Below, piece after piece: positions 34,801 to 41,873 of a stretch of DNA of 64,000 bases. Origin of the DNA: CAZMSD01 sp964568855 (lineage in GTDB: Bacteria; CAIWAD01); contig CAZMSD010000010.1 of NCBI GenBank assembly GCA_964568855.1, positions 1 to 64,000 of the forward strand, in the 5' to 3' direction. The notes beneath the pieces were generated by a model, which was not told where the DNA came from, ran no database searches, and worked only from the letters and a program-made list of their open reading frames with translations. Positions within the stretch are counted from its first letter, which is position 1; the number at the start of each line of letters is the position of its first letter. A program made the translations under genes and the position numbers.

Positions 34801-35740
34801 CGAGGCGGGCGGCCAGTGGCAGGAGCTGGCCCAACTGCAGCAGGTGGAAGGGGATCTCTGGTCCGTCGATGCCTACTTCTACTCGGGAGGACTCTCTGAG
34901 GCGGAATTCGCGCTCAGGGTCGTGGACGCAGCCGAAGCCCAGAACGAGGGGTGGAGTGAAACCGTGAGCGTCAGCCTGGGCGAGTACCAGTACGTGGACG
35001 ACTTCCCGACGATTCCCATGCCTCACTGGAATGTGAGCGGCGAGTGGATCCCCCAGGACGTCCGTGTACACGAGGGCGAGTACGCGCTGGGCACATCGGC
35101 GGACAACTTCTACGATCCCTGGGCGGAAGGCGAGGCTGAATTCGGCCGGCCAATTGACCTGGAGCACGCCGAAGCAGCCTTCCTGGTTTTCTGGGAATGC
35201 TGGTTCCTGGAACCGGAGGACGACTTCGTCTTCATCGAAGCCAGCACCGACGGCGGGCAGAACTGGGAGATGCTCGAGGAGCGCACCAGCGGTTCCGGCT
35301 GGGTGCAGACGGCCCTCTCGCTTCAGGATTACCTGGGCCAGTCCGACCTGAGGTTCCGTTTCAGGCTGCAGGCGGACGGCGACAACGACGGCTTGCACAT
35401 CGGCTATTTCGTGGACGAGATCGAGATCTTCAGCGACTGGGTTTCGGTGGAACCGCCGGCCCAAGCTCTGAGTCCCGGTTCATTCCGGCTCTCGGAGGCG
35501 CGACCCAATCCCTTCAACCCGGTCACCAGGGTGGAGCTGGAACTTCCCCGCGCGCTCCCGGTGCGGGCGGAACTCTTCGATCTTAGAGGTGCCAGTCGGG
35601 GCCTGCTGCATTCAGGGATCCTGCCCGCCGGGCGGCATACTTTGCTCGTCGAAAGCGGCCGGCTGTCCTCGGGCCTGTACTTACTGAGTGTGAGCGGCGG
35701 CTCGCAGGTCGAGGTGCGAAAGCTGCTTCTGATCAAGTAG
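31817..35740 (+). CDS. Large secreted zinc metalloprotease (M36 fungalysin-like), multidomain
   Basis: The 1307-residue protein has a signal peptide ('LILCLAALLSTAQAQ') and a fungalysin/thermolysin-type propeptide (~60-195). A carboxypeptidase-regulatory-like Ig domain is next ('YVQLDVEGQQVTTGRDGSWSLELEMEG', ~275). The catalytic domain holds 'VVYHEYGHGVND' (HExxH at 418-422) and the third ligand in 'GALHEGLADVTAVYLMD'. Several Ig/jelly-roll beta domains follow. The C-terminal ~85 residues open with 'EARPNPFNPVTRVELELP' and end 'GLYLLSVSGG', the FlgD/type-A sorting-like Ig domain seen on proteins exported across the outer membrane in FCB bacteria. It is expected at the surface or outside the cell. 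The promoter is sigma-54-like. Confidence 0.88.
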   Translation: MHFKGLILCLAALLSTAQAQLPEIKLPQASIQILHQDRLDTGPAWREFQDRHPGWRVVDWDRIHDYPHRALGDGICLPGGPIASAEDLDDRLRDFLASHPGLLSGSRRDAPEDIDALYIGRHGKLWYARYAQRWAGRLVLLSELVFRVTLDGHLLMMGSDLHPGLDAREPELDRSAVERLLAGLPAGEHKVAEVRVEEDWVLLPLLDGKNFRFEAAWPGRVLLDHPEHDYRVFVSGRTGEILWSWNQVRHVVLEGTLMGIVEEQQPSDPDLPQPLAYVQLDVEGQQVTTGRDGSWSLELEMEGPWSLQAQCYGDYADVNRTDGADGQYWVDLYGDEDTLTFDLDYAQIQELDAYLHTTRVHDFITDLDDSFTGLDESLPVNININSVCNAYWDGSSINFFREGGGCHNTARLAGVVYHEYGHGVNDRQYMQAGEPFGMTNGALHEGLADVTAVYLMDVHYVSPGWNIRDLDNNNSYPEHVTGEVHADGMIIGGAMWHMREALGLELVRPMHHYARWGTPDDPDLGRCFFEYFIEIVLVDDDDGDLSNLTPHWEEINGAFNQHGIGSVLAWIAAEFEVVEAPFYTPPGEALELTASLSAPVFLFPESVELVYWIDDQPEETVEFVEIEAGLWQGEIPGQDYDTVVHYYARVINDAEVDILAPPGAPAEHYRTRFAYRQDLLFTFEEDGGGGEWEGVWDWGEPQSGPVEAHSGLNAWATDLYQNYPDDHLARLSFPSQTVRDEDMVLAYFYHWMDMETGWDGVNVEAAVNYENFEILEPWGGYDMVSPGNNIWPGVPALTGQTEGWERLVLDLSDRTEPGDLVRLRLNMFSDGWITAPGWYVDDLQYIGFEGPQVLIHEPLADSEDMQQVEFPVLALLNTEIEIDDFLLSWRVEGGEIVEQEMEATGEPQEYASVITGPFPDQTVEYRLEASNAVGFYVSFPEDDSWHAFHVGPDLEPPLASFTSPPYDVIGHSATYHVEAQASDNQAVAEVSLNWREAGGQWQELAQLQQVEGDLWSVDAYFYSGGLSEAEFALRVVDAAEAQNEGWSETVSVSLGEYQYVDDFPTIPMPHWNVSGEWIPQDVRVHEGEYALGTSADNFYDPWAEGEAEFGRPIDLEHAEAAFLVFWECWFLEPEDDFVFIEASTDGGQNWEMLEERTSGSGWVQTALSLQDYLGQSDLRFRFRLQADGDNDGLHIGYFVDEIEIFSDWVSVEPPAQALSPGSFRLSEARPNPFNPVTRVELELPRALPVRAELFDLRGASRGLLHSGILPAGRHTLLVESGRLSSGLYLLSVSGGSQVEVRKLLLIK

Positions 35741-35752
35741 CGGAGGATTCGA

Positions 35753-36097
35753 ATGGATCGAATCGCCATGCTGAACCGCATGTCGGAAGTCCTGGACCGG
35801 GTTCCGCGGGGCAAGGTCCTGAGCTACGGCCGGCTGGCGGAGCTGGCCGGATTCCCCGGGCAGTCCAGGCTGGCCGCCTGGCTCTGCAGGCACTTGCCCT
35901 GTGCCGGCCTGCCCTGGCATCGCGTGCTTTCCGCGGATGGTCGCAGCCGGATTCCCGATTATAAAACTCGTGAAGAACAGTTCAAGCTGCTATGGGTTGA
36001 AGACGTTCCCCTGAGATCCGCTGAACAAGTGGACATGACTTTGGCCCTTTGGAGACCCGAGCTGCTGGACTCCGACACCCAGGATGCCGGAATTTGA
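35753..36097 (+). CDS. Alkyltransferase-like (ATL) DNA-repair protein
   Basis: The 114-residue protein matches the DNA-binding domain of O6-alkylguanine-DNA alkyltransferases ('VPRGKVLSYGRLAELAGFPGQSRLAAWLCR' ... 'LPWHRVLSADGRSRIP'). The acceptor Cys of PCHRV is replaced by Trp (PWHRV). Cysteine-free ATL proteins bind alkylated guanine and pass the lesion to nucleotide-excision repair instead of removing the alkyl group. The conserved Arg finger region is present. It lies 12 bases after the protease but probably has an unrelated job. Confidence 0.87.
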   Translation: MDRIAMLNRMSEVLDRVPRGKVLSYGRLAELAGFPGQSRLAAWLCRHLPCAGLPWHRVLSADGRSRIPDYKTREEQFKLLWVEDVPLRSAEQVDMTLALWRPELLDSDTQDAGI

Positions 36098-36182
36098 ACA
36101 TCCTGAACGATTCACGATCTCTCCTCGTTCTTATCGCGTCCGCAAGTGACTATTTTTCAATGATCGGGATGGGTTGAAAAAC

Positions 36183-36200
36183 TTGGCACGGTATCTGCGA
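36183..36200 (+). promoter_or_regulatory. Sigma-54 (-24/-12) promoter upstream of a structured RNA and tgt
   Basis: CTTGGCACGGTATCTGCG has GG at 36185-36186 and GC at 36197-36198, 10 bases apart. The -24 element (TTGGCACG) is a perfect consensus match, and the -12 element is CTGC for TTGC. Transcription would start near 36210, inside an otherwise empty 329-base region. Confidence 0.65.
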
Positions 36201-36209
36201 CTTCCTCCC

Positions 36210-36420
36210 TCGATCGGTTGTCGGTCATGACCCTTTTCATCGGCTTCTGCGCTGTGGGGACGCAACACGGAATCTGACGAAGGATCGGCGCCGATCGCGT
36301 TCTGCCACCGCTACAGGCAGAGCCCTTTCGGTTTGCCCTAGCCCCTGGCTGGGCTGCCCTACCTGGCCAAGCCAAGGAGATTTCCCGCCCGGTACTTGCC
36401 GGGCGGGCTCTTTTTATATT
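36210..36420 (+). ncRNA. Candidate structured transcript (sRNA or attenuator leader) upstream of tgt
   Basis: Between the sigma-54-like promoter and the intrinsic terminator there is no credible reading frame, but there are several perfect or near-perfect stems: GGTCATGACC at 36223-36232, GATCGGCGCCGATC at 36283-36296, TCTGCC/GGCAGA at 36301-36321, GCCC/GGGC at 36331-36344, and the terminator stem. I could not fit it to 6S RNA, tmRNA, SRP RNA, RNase P RNA or the common riboswitch classes. It may be a stand-alone small RNA or a leader controlling tgt. The boundaries are estimates. Confidence 0.45.
36384..36420 (+). terminator. Intrinsic terminator just before tgt
   Basis: CCCGCCCGG at 36384-36392 pairs perfectly with CCGGGCGGG at 36399-36407 (9 bp, loop TACTTG). 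CTCTTTTTATATT follows. It ends 6 bases before the tgt ATG, so it would end any transcript coming from upstream unless antiterminated. Confidence 0.85.
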
Positions 36421-36426
36421 CCAGCC

Positions 36427-37575
36427 ATGAACGACTCCCTGCCCTCTTTTCATCTCCAGGCATCTTGCGGCAACGCCCGCGCGGGTGACCTTGAATCAAC
36501 CCGGGGCCTCGTCCACACGCCGCTGTTCATGCCCGTGGGCACCAGGGCCAGCGTGAAGACGCTCGATACGCGCGACCTGCTGGAACTGGGCGCGCAGATC
36601 CTGCTGGCCAACACCTACCACCTGTTTCTGCGTCCGGGCGCTGAACTGATCGCTCGAGCCGGCGGGCTGCACAGCTTCATGAGCTGGTCCGGGCCGCTGC
36701 TCACGGACTCGGGCGGTTTCCAGGTCTACAGCCTGGGTGAGCTGCGCGAGGTTCGCGAAGAGGGAGTGGAATTCCGCTCGCACCTCGACGGCAGCCGGCA
36801 CACCTTCACTCCGGAATCGGTGGTCGAGGTCCAGCGGCTGCTGGGCAGCGACATCATGATGGCGCTCGACGAATGTCCTCCCGCCCACGCGGAGCGCTCC
36901 TACGTTGAGCGGAGCATGGAGCTTTCCTGTCGCTGGGCCTTCCGCTGTCGCTCGGTCTGGCTGCAAAGCGAACCTCTGCACGGCAGCGCGCAGGCCCTGT
37001 TTCCCGTGATACAGGGCGGAGTCCACGAGGACCTGCGCCGCCGCTGCATCGACGAGCTGTCACGCGAGGACTGGCCCGGCCTGGCCATCGGCGGACTGTC
37101 GGTGGGCGAGCCCCTGCCGGCCATGCGGGCGATGACCGAGTTATGCTGCGGGTTGATGCCCGTCGAGCGCCCGCGCTACCTGATGGGCGTGGGCAGCCCG
37201 CGGGACATCCTCGAGAGCATCGATCTGGGGGTGGACCTGTTCGACTGCGTGCTGCCCACTCGCAACGCCCGCAAGGCCACGCTGTTCACGCGCCGGGGCC
37301 GCTATTCCGCCAAGGCGGCGAAGTACAAGGAGCATTTCGATCGGCCGGTGGATCCGGAGTGCCGGTGTTACACCTGCCGGACCTACGACCGGGCCTACCT
37401 GCGGCACCTTTACCACGTGGAGGAGTTCAGCGCCATGCGGCTGGGCACCATCCACAACCTGTGCTACTTCATGGACCTCGTGCGCGGCGCGCGCCGGGCG
37501 ATTCTCGACGGGCGCTGGAAAGACTACCTGAAAACCTGCCTCGACGCCTACGCCGAAGCGGAGGAATCGCCTTGA
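36427..37575 (+). CDS. tgt: Queuine/preQ1 tRNA-guanine transglycosylase
   Basis: The 382 residues match bacterial TGT: 'TPLFMPVGTRASVKTL', 'LLANTYHLFLRPG', 'LTDSGGFQVYSLGELREV' (catalytic Asp region), 'ALDECPP', 'GGLSVGEP', 'LMGVGSPRDILESIDLGVDLFDCVLPTRNARKATLFT' (nucleophilic Asp) and the zinc site 'CRCYTCRTYDRAYLRHLYH'. It swaps guanine 34 of GUN-anticodon tRNAs for preQ1. The start at 36427 fits the usual N-terminus, yet no Shine-Dalgarno sequence lies between it and the terminator six bases upstream. The mRNA may be leaderless, or the upstream element may control it. Confidence 0.96.
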   Translation: MNDSLPSFHLQASCGNARAGDLESTRGLVHTPLFMPVGTRASVKTLDTRDLLELGAQILLANTYHLFLRPGAELIARAGGLHSFMSWSGPLLTDSGGFQVYSLGELREVREEGVEFRSHLDGSRHTFTPESVVEVQRLLGSDIMMALDECPPAHAERSYVERSMELSCRWAFRCRSVWLQSEPLHGSAQALFPVIQGGVHEDLRRRCIDELSREDWPGLAIGGLSVGEPLPAMRAMTELCCGLMPVERPRYLMGVGSPRDILESIDLGVDLFDCVLPTRNARKATLFTRRGRYSAKAAKYKEHFDRPVDPECRCYTCRTYDRAYLRHLYHVEEFSAMRLGTIHNLCYFMDLVRGARRAILDGRWKDYLKTCLDAYAEAEESP

Positions 37576-37761
37576 GGGACGCTTTTCGTGATACAACCTC
37601 CCCGCGGCGGAGTTGAGCGTGTGACACGAGGCCTCCGCCCCCGCGGGAGTGTAGAAAAGCGAATGCGATTCCTAACTTGATCGGGATTTCGTCGGCCGCC
37701 CGCTGCCGGTGCCTCCGGCCCCGGGAAGCGGCCTGTTGTTCAGCAGCTCCGGGAGGACAGT

Positions 37762-38514
37762 TTGGAAATCTACGTCTTGATGAAAAGGGTTCCCGACACC
37801 GAGAGCCAGATCCGCATCGCCGCGGACCAGCGCTCCGTGGACACCAGCGACCTGAATTTCATCATCAACCCCTACGACGAATATGCCATCGAAGCCGCTC
37901 TGCAGCTCAAGGAGAGCGCCGGGGGCACTGTGACCCTGCTGACCGTGGGCACGGAAGGGTCGGAGAGCACCATCCGCAAGGGCCTGGCCATGGGCGCGGA
38001 CAAGGCGGTGCTGCTCAAGGTCGGCGAGTATTTGTTCGACGCCCGCCAGGTGGCTGCGGTTCTGGCCGCCTACCTCAAGAACGCCGGCGCAGACCTGATC
38101 CTCGGCGGCAAGCAGGGCGTGGACCAGGACAACGCATCCACGGCCCTGATGCTGGCCGAAATGCTGGGCCTGCCCAGCGTGAGCACGATCTGCAGCATCC
38201 AGGCGGAGAACGGCGGCTTCTCGGTCGAGCGCGAGGTGGAAGGCGGAAGGGAAAGCTATCGACTCGGCACGCCCTGCCTGCTGACCGCCGACAAGGGCCT
38301 CAATGAACCGCGCTACGCCTCGCTGAAGGGCATCATGATGGCCAAGAAAAAGCCGCTGGAAGTGGCCGAGACGGCCCCCGCGGAAGGCGCCGTCTACGGC
38401 GTGGAAGGGCTGGAATACCCGCCCGCCCGGCCCGAGGGGCGTATCGTGGGCGAGGGCGCCGACGCGGTTCCCGAGCTGCTGCGGCTGCTGAAGGACGAAG
38501 CCAAGGTTTTCTAG
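37762..38514 (+). CDS. etfB: Electron transfer flavoprotein beta subunit
   Basis: The start is TTG at 37762 behind a GGGAGGA site. The 250 residues follow EtfB: 'MEIYVLMKRVPDTESQIRI', 'LNFIINPYDEYAIEAALQLKE', 'GADKAVLLK', 'DLILGGKQGVDQDNASTALMLAEMLGLPSVSTI' and 'EPRYASLKGIMMAKKKPL'. EtfB with EtfA carries FAD and AMP and passes electrons from acyl-CoA dehydrogenases. In this window the likely acceptor is the membrane Fe-S protein encoded on the opposite strand at 39801-41675. The gap before etfA is 17 bases. Confidence 0.95.
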   Translation: MEIYVLMKRVPDTESQIRIAADQRSVDTSDLNFIINPYDEYAIEAALQLKESAGGTVTLLTVGTEGSESTIRKGLAMGADKAVLLKVGEYLFDARQVAAVLAAYLKNAGADLILGGKQGVDQDNASTALMLAEMLGLPSVSTICSIQAENGGFSVEREVEGGRESYRLGTPCLLTADKGLNEPRYASLKGIMMAKKKPLEVAETAPAEGAVYGVEGLEYPPARPEGRIVGEGADAVPELLRLLKDEAKVF

Positions 38515-38531
38515 GATCCCCGGAGGCGATA

Positions 38532-39473
38532 GTGATAATCTACTGTGTCATCGAACATCAGCAAGGCCAGGTAAGGCAGGGCTCGCTGGAGGCCCTGAGC
38601 ACGGCTCGCAGACTGAAGGCTACTGGAGCCTGCGAAGAAATCGTGGCCATCGTACCGGGTCAGGTGGAACAGCCGGAGGATCTTGGCCGCTACGGCGCCG
38701 ATCGCGTACAGCAGCTGAAGGCGCTGGAGGGCGCCTACAGCAGCGACGGCTGGGCGGCGGGCCTGGCCGGCGCCTGCGGCGATTCCCACGAAGCGCTGGT
38801 CATGCTTTCCGCCAGCGCGCGGGGGCGTGATCTGGCTCCCCGGCTGGCGGCCCGCCTTGGGCTGACCCAGCTCTCGGAATGCACCGAGCTGGATTTCAGC
38901 GAGGGCTCCCTGCGGCTGACTCGGCCCGTGTTCGCGGGCAAGGTGCTGCTGAAGACCCGGCTGCAGAGTTCGGCGTTGCTGACCCTGCGCCCCAAGGTCT
39001 TCGAGGCCGAAGAGGCGGGCGAGGCGGCCCCGGTGGAAACGCTGGAAGGCGAGGCCCCTGAAATGAAGGCCGTGGTGGCCGAGATAATCGGCGCCGCCTC
39101 CGCGAAGCTGGACCTGACGGAGGCCGACATCATCGTATCCGGCGGCCGCGGGGTGGGCGGACCCGAGGGCTACGCCCCGCTGGAGGCCCTGGCCGAGAAA
39201 CTGGGCGCCGTGGTGGGCGCTTCACGCGCCTCGGTGGACGCGGGGTGGCGGCCGCACAGCGACCAGGTGGGCCAGACGGGCAAGGTGGTCAATCCCACCC
39301 TCTACATCGCCTGCGGCATCAGCGGAGCCATCCAGCACCTGGCGGGGATGAAGAACTCCAGGTACATCGTGGCCATTAACAAGGATCCCGAGGCGCCCAT
39401 CTTCAAGGTGGCCGATTACGGAATCGTGGGCGACCTGTTCCAGGTGATTCCCGCCCTGACGGAGGCCGTCTAA
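38532..39473 (+). CDS. etfA: Electron transfer flavoprotein alpha subunit
   Basis: GTG start at 38532. The 313 residues end in the FAD-binding domain: 'ADIIVSGGRGVGGPEGYAPLEALAEKLGAVVGASRASVDAGWRPHSDQVGQTGKVVNPTLYIACGISGAIQHLAGMKNSRYIVAINKDPEAPIFKVADYGIVGD'. This is the complete EtfA signature. It pairs with EtfB in the same operon, and the operon ends at a strong intrinsic terminator 46 bases downstream. Confidence 0.96.
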   Translation: MIIYCVIEHQQGQVRQGSLEALSTARRLKATGACEEIVAIVPGQVEQPEDLGRYGADRVQQLKALEGAYSSDGWAAGLAGACGDSHEALVMLSASARGRDLAPRLAARLGLTQLSECTELDFSEGSLRLTRPVFAGKVLLKTRLQSSALLTLRPKVFEAEEAGEAAPVETLEGEAPEMKAVVAEIIGAASAKLDLTEADIIVSGGRGVGGPEGYAPLEALAEKLGAVVGASRASVDAGWRPHSDQVGQTGKVVNPTLYIACGISGAIQHLAGMKNSRYIVAINKDPEAPIFKVADYGIVGDLFQVIPALTEAV

Positions 39474-39518
39474 CACAACAGGTTTAGTACGCGGTCGCGA
39501 TCCGCGGAAGAGAAATAG

Positions 39519-39548
39519 AAACGGGGCCTTTCGGGGCCCCGTTTTCCG
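39519..39548 (+). terminator. Intrinsic terminator of etfBA
   Basis: AAACGGGGCC at 39519-39528 pairs with GGCCCCGTTT at 39535-39544 (10 bp, loop TTTCGG), followed by T. The stem reads A-rich on the 5' side, so it could also terminate minus-strand transcripts. Confidence 0.9.
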
Positions 39549-39800
39549 CTTTTGGGGTGTCAAAGCGGTTGTCGCGTCACACAGCTGAACAGAGAGAGGG
39601 TTGGTCAAAGCGATTCCTGTCCTGGTACAGCAAAACGTGTGCCAGAGATCGCAGAGGACTTCCAGGATGGTCTTAATTCATTGAATGACAAGAGCTTGGC
39701 TCAACAACCGGGCAGAGGTTCAGGTCCTGAATGCGCCGTTCTGGGTTGTGTGTGATGAGCCACTCTGGTGGAATTGCCCGCAAGCAAGGGATATGAACAA
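39549..39800. other. Intergenic region between etfBA and the convergent Fe-S oxidoreductase
   Basis: Apart from the etfBA terminator this region holds no supported gene. A 13-base palindrome (TTCAGG-T-CCTGAA) lies near 39719-39731. No tRNA fold could be completed around it. Confidence 0.5.
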
Positions 39801-41675
39801 TTATCCGGGTAACCCGGCGGCCACGATCTGGGCGATGTCCAGCACCTTGATTTCTTCCCGCCCCTTGTCCACGGCTCCGTCCCGCAGCATGGTCTGGCAG
39901 AAGGGACAACTGGTGCCGAAGATTCGTGCTCCGGTGGCCAGGAGTTCATCGGTGCGTTCATGGTTGACGCGCGTCCCCTCGGTCTCCTCGGCGAACAACA
40001 TTGCGCCGCCGGCTCCGCAGCAGAAGGAACGGCGGCCCGTCCGCGGCGCTTCCACCAAGGAGGTGCCACAAGCGCCCAGGACCTCGCGGGGGGCGCGGAT
40101 CACCTCCCCGCCGATGTATCGCGAGAGATAGCAGGCGTCGTGGTAGGCCAGGCGGCCCTCGAGCTGACCCGGGGCGCCCGTCTCCGGCCTGAGTCGTCCG
40201 TCTCGAATCAGGTCCTGGATGAACACGCTGTGATGCACCAGGGGAATCTGTTTCAGGCGCAGTTCCTCAGGCAGATCCTGGTATTCGCTCAGGGTCTTGA
40301 TGCAATGCGGGCAGGTTGAGACGATCAGCTCGGGATCGGCCTCGTTGATGGTTTCCGCGTTCTCCATGGCCAGTTCCTGGAAGGCGAACTCGTTGCCCGC
40401 CCGGCGGGCGGCGTCGCCGGTGCATTTCTCTTTGCGCAGCACGCCGAAGTCGACCTCCGCCGCCTTGAGAATCCGCAGGAAATCCAGGGCCACGGCGCGG
40501 TAGGCTTCGTCGAAGCGGGCCATGCAGCCCATCCAGTAGAGCACTTTCTGGCTGCCGTCGTGGAAGGGGACGTCGTGCTCCTCGAGGAAGGCCGTGGCGT
40601 CCTGGGCGGCATAGCGCCAGGGATTGCCGGAACGCTCGAGGTTGTCGAAAAGCGTGCGGAAGGTGGCCGGGAAGCGGCCCTCGCTCACCAGGCCGCGGCG
40701 GTATTCCAGCAGGCTCAGCGGCTGGTCGTTGCCGGTAGGGCACTGCTCGGCGCAGGCGCCGCAGGTGGTGCACTGCCAGAGCCATTCCTCGGGCAGGCAA
40801 CCACCCACCGCCTGTTGCTCAGGATCTTCCAGGAATCCGGCCCGCAAGTTCAGTACAAGCTGCTTGGGATCCAGGGCCTTGCCCGTCTGGGCGGCCGGGC
40901 AGTGCTCCCAGCAACGGCCGCATTCCACGCAGGAGAAGATTGCCAGCGCATTGGCCTTTCCCAGGTCGGCCAGGCTGCCGGCGCCCATTTCCTCCTTCTC
41001 GAAATCGAGGGGCAGCAGGCGGCCCATCACCTCGTTGCGAAAGAAAACCGCGAACGGGCTGAGTACCAGGTGCAGGTGCTTGGAGCGGGGAATCAGAACC
41101 AGGAAGGCCAGCAGAACCACGCTGTGCAGCCACCAGTTCGCTTCCGCCCATTTACCGCCGGAGCTCATCACCGGGCACTCGTGATACTTGGCCAGGAAGG
41201 TAACCATCAGGAGGAAGATGAACAGGGCCACCAGGCCGCTGGTGAGGGACAGCTCCGTGCCCAGCGGGCGGGGGCGCAGGACGAACCTGCGGAAGGCCAG
41301 GTAGAGAATGCCCAGGCCCGCCGCGTATGCGAACAGGGCCACCAGGCTCTGGAAGGCTTCGTGGAAGCGGCCGCTCCGCGGCAGAATTCCCCCGGGCAGG
41401 AAAGCCAGGCTGAAATGGTTGAGGGTCTCCAGCACGAAGGCCAGGAAGGCCCAGAAGACCAGGGCATGGGCCAGTCCGGCCAGCGGTCGATTCCCGATGA
41501 CCTTGCTCTGGAAGACGACCTCGCGGAGCACTCGCAGCAAGCGCCTGCCCGTCCCATCCGTGGGAAAACCGCCGGAAGCGCTGCCTATCGCCCCCAGGCG
41601 CTGCCTGAGCACCTGGACGAACAGCAGAACGGACACCAGCAGCAGAACGAGAAAGACCAGGGCCTTGATCAGCAT
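39801..41675 (-). CDS. Membrane Fe-S oxidoreductase, ETF:menaquinone oxidoreductase type
   Basis: The 624 residues begin with about six membrane helices with His residues ('ALAHALVFWAFLAFVLETLNHF', 'VTFLAKYHECPVM', 'WWLHSVVLLAFLVLI'), like a cytochrome b/HdrE-NarI module. Two 4Fe-4S motifs follow ('CVECGRCWEHCP' and 'CTTCGACAEQCP'). Two cysteine-rich CCG domains are at the end ('VLYWMGCMARF' ... and 'AYHDACYLSRY' ... 'SFCCGAGGAMLF' ... 'SCPFC'). Proteins of this build next to etfBA act as EtfAB:menaquinone oxidoreductase (EMO) in fatty-acid-oxidising anaerobes. Adjacency to etfBA and an acyl-CoA carboxylase supports this role. It is transcribed from its own promoter near 41711-41738. Confidence 0.85.
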   Translation of the reverse strand: MLIKALVFLVLLLVSVLLFVQVLRQRLGAIGSASGGFPTDGTGRRLLRVLREVVFQSKVIGNRPLAGLAHALVFWAFLAFVLETLNHFSLAFLPGGILPRSGRFHEAFQSLVALFAYAAGLGILYLAFRRFVLRPRPLGTELSLTSGLVALFIFLLMVTFLAKYHECPVMSSGGKWAEANWWLHSVVLLAFLVLIPRSKHLHLVLSPFAVFFRNEVMGRLLPLDFEKEEMGAGSLADLGKANALAIFSCVECGRCWEHCPAAQTGKALDPKQLVLNLRAGFLEDPEQQAVGGCLPEEWLWQCTTCGACAEQCPTGNDQPLSLLEYRRGLVSEGRFPATFRTLFDNLERSGNPWRYAAQDATAFLEEHDVPFHDGSQKVLYWMGCMARFDEAYRAVALDFLRILKAAEVDFGVLRKEKCTGDAARRAGNEFAFQELAMENAETINEADPELIVSTCPHCIKTLSEYQDLPEELRLKQIPLVHHSVFIQDLIRDGRLRPETGAPGQLEGRLAYHDACYLSRYIGGEVIRAPREVLGACGTSLVEAPRTGRRSFCCGAGGAMLFAEETEGTRVNHERTDELLATGARIFGTSCPFCQTMLRDGAVDKGREEIKVLDIAQIVAAGLPG

Positions 41676-41710
41676 GGCGTACTCCGGGGTGGGCGGTAGT
41701 TAATTCTTTA

Positions 41711-41738
41711 ATATTACAAAAGCTGCAAGCCGGCGCAA
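41711..41738 (-). promoter_or_regulatory. Sigma-70-type promoter of the Fe-S oxidoreductase
   Basis: On the minus strand TTGCGC (41738-41733) and TAATAT (41716-41711) are separated by 16 bases, about 35 bases upstream of the start codon, in a locally AT-rich stretch. Confidence 0.5.
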
Positions 41739-41873
41739 GGAAACCGCGCCGCGGCCGCCGTCCGTGTATCACGCAGGGGCATCGCCCGGCCTGCTTTCCT
41801 TCCTTCATTCCCTGCCACTCCCTACATTGTACCGCTGATTCGATTTTCGTTGGACAGCAGTCCCGAGGACTAC

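Noticed and set aside
35753..36097. Active O6-methylguanine-DNA methyltransferase
   Set aside because: The acceptor Cys is Trp (PWHRV), so an alkyltransferase-like protein is the better call.
36240..36420. Riboswitch classes (c-di-GMP-I, cobalamin, preQ1, molybdenum cofactor) before tgt
   Set aside because: Only scattered pieces match, such as GGGACGCAA and AGGAGA. The conserved cores and their order are missing.
39650..39780. A possible tRNA or tRNA remnant downstream of etfBA
   Set aside because: A TTCAGGT-like T loop is present but its stem has a mismatch, and no acceptor or anticodon arm could be paired.
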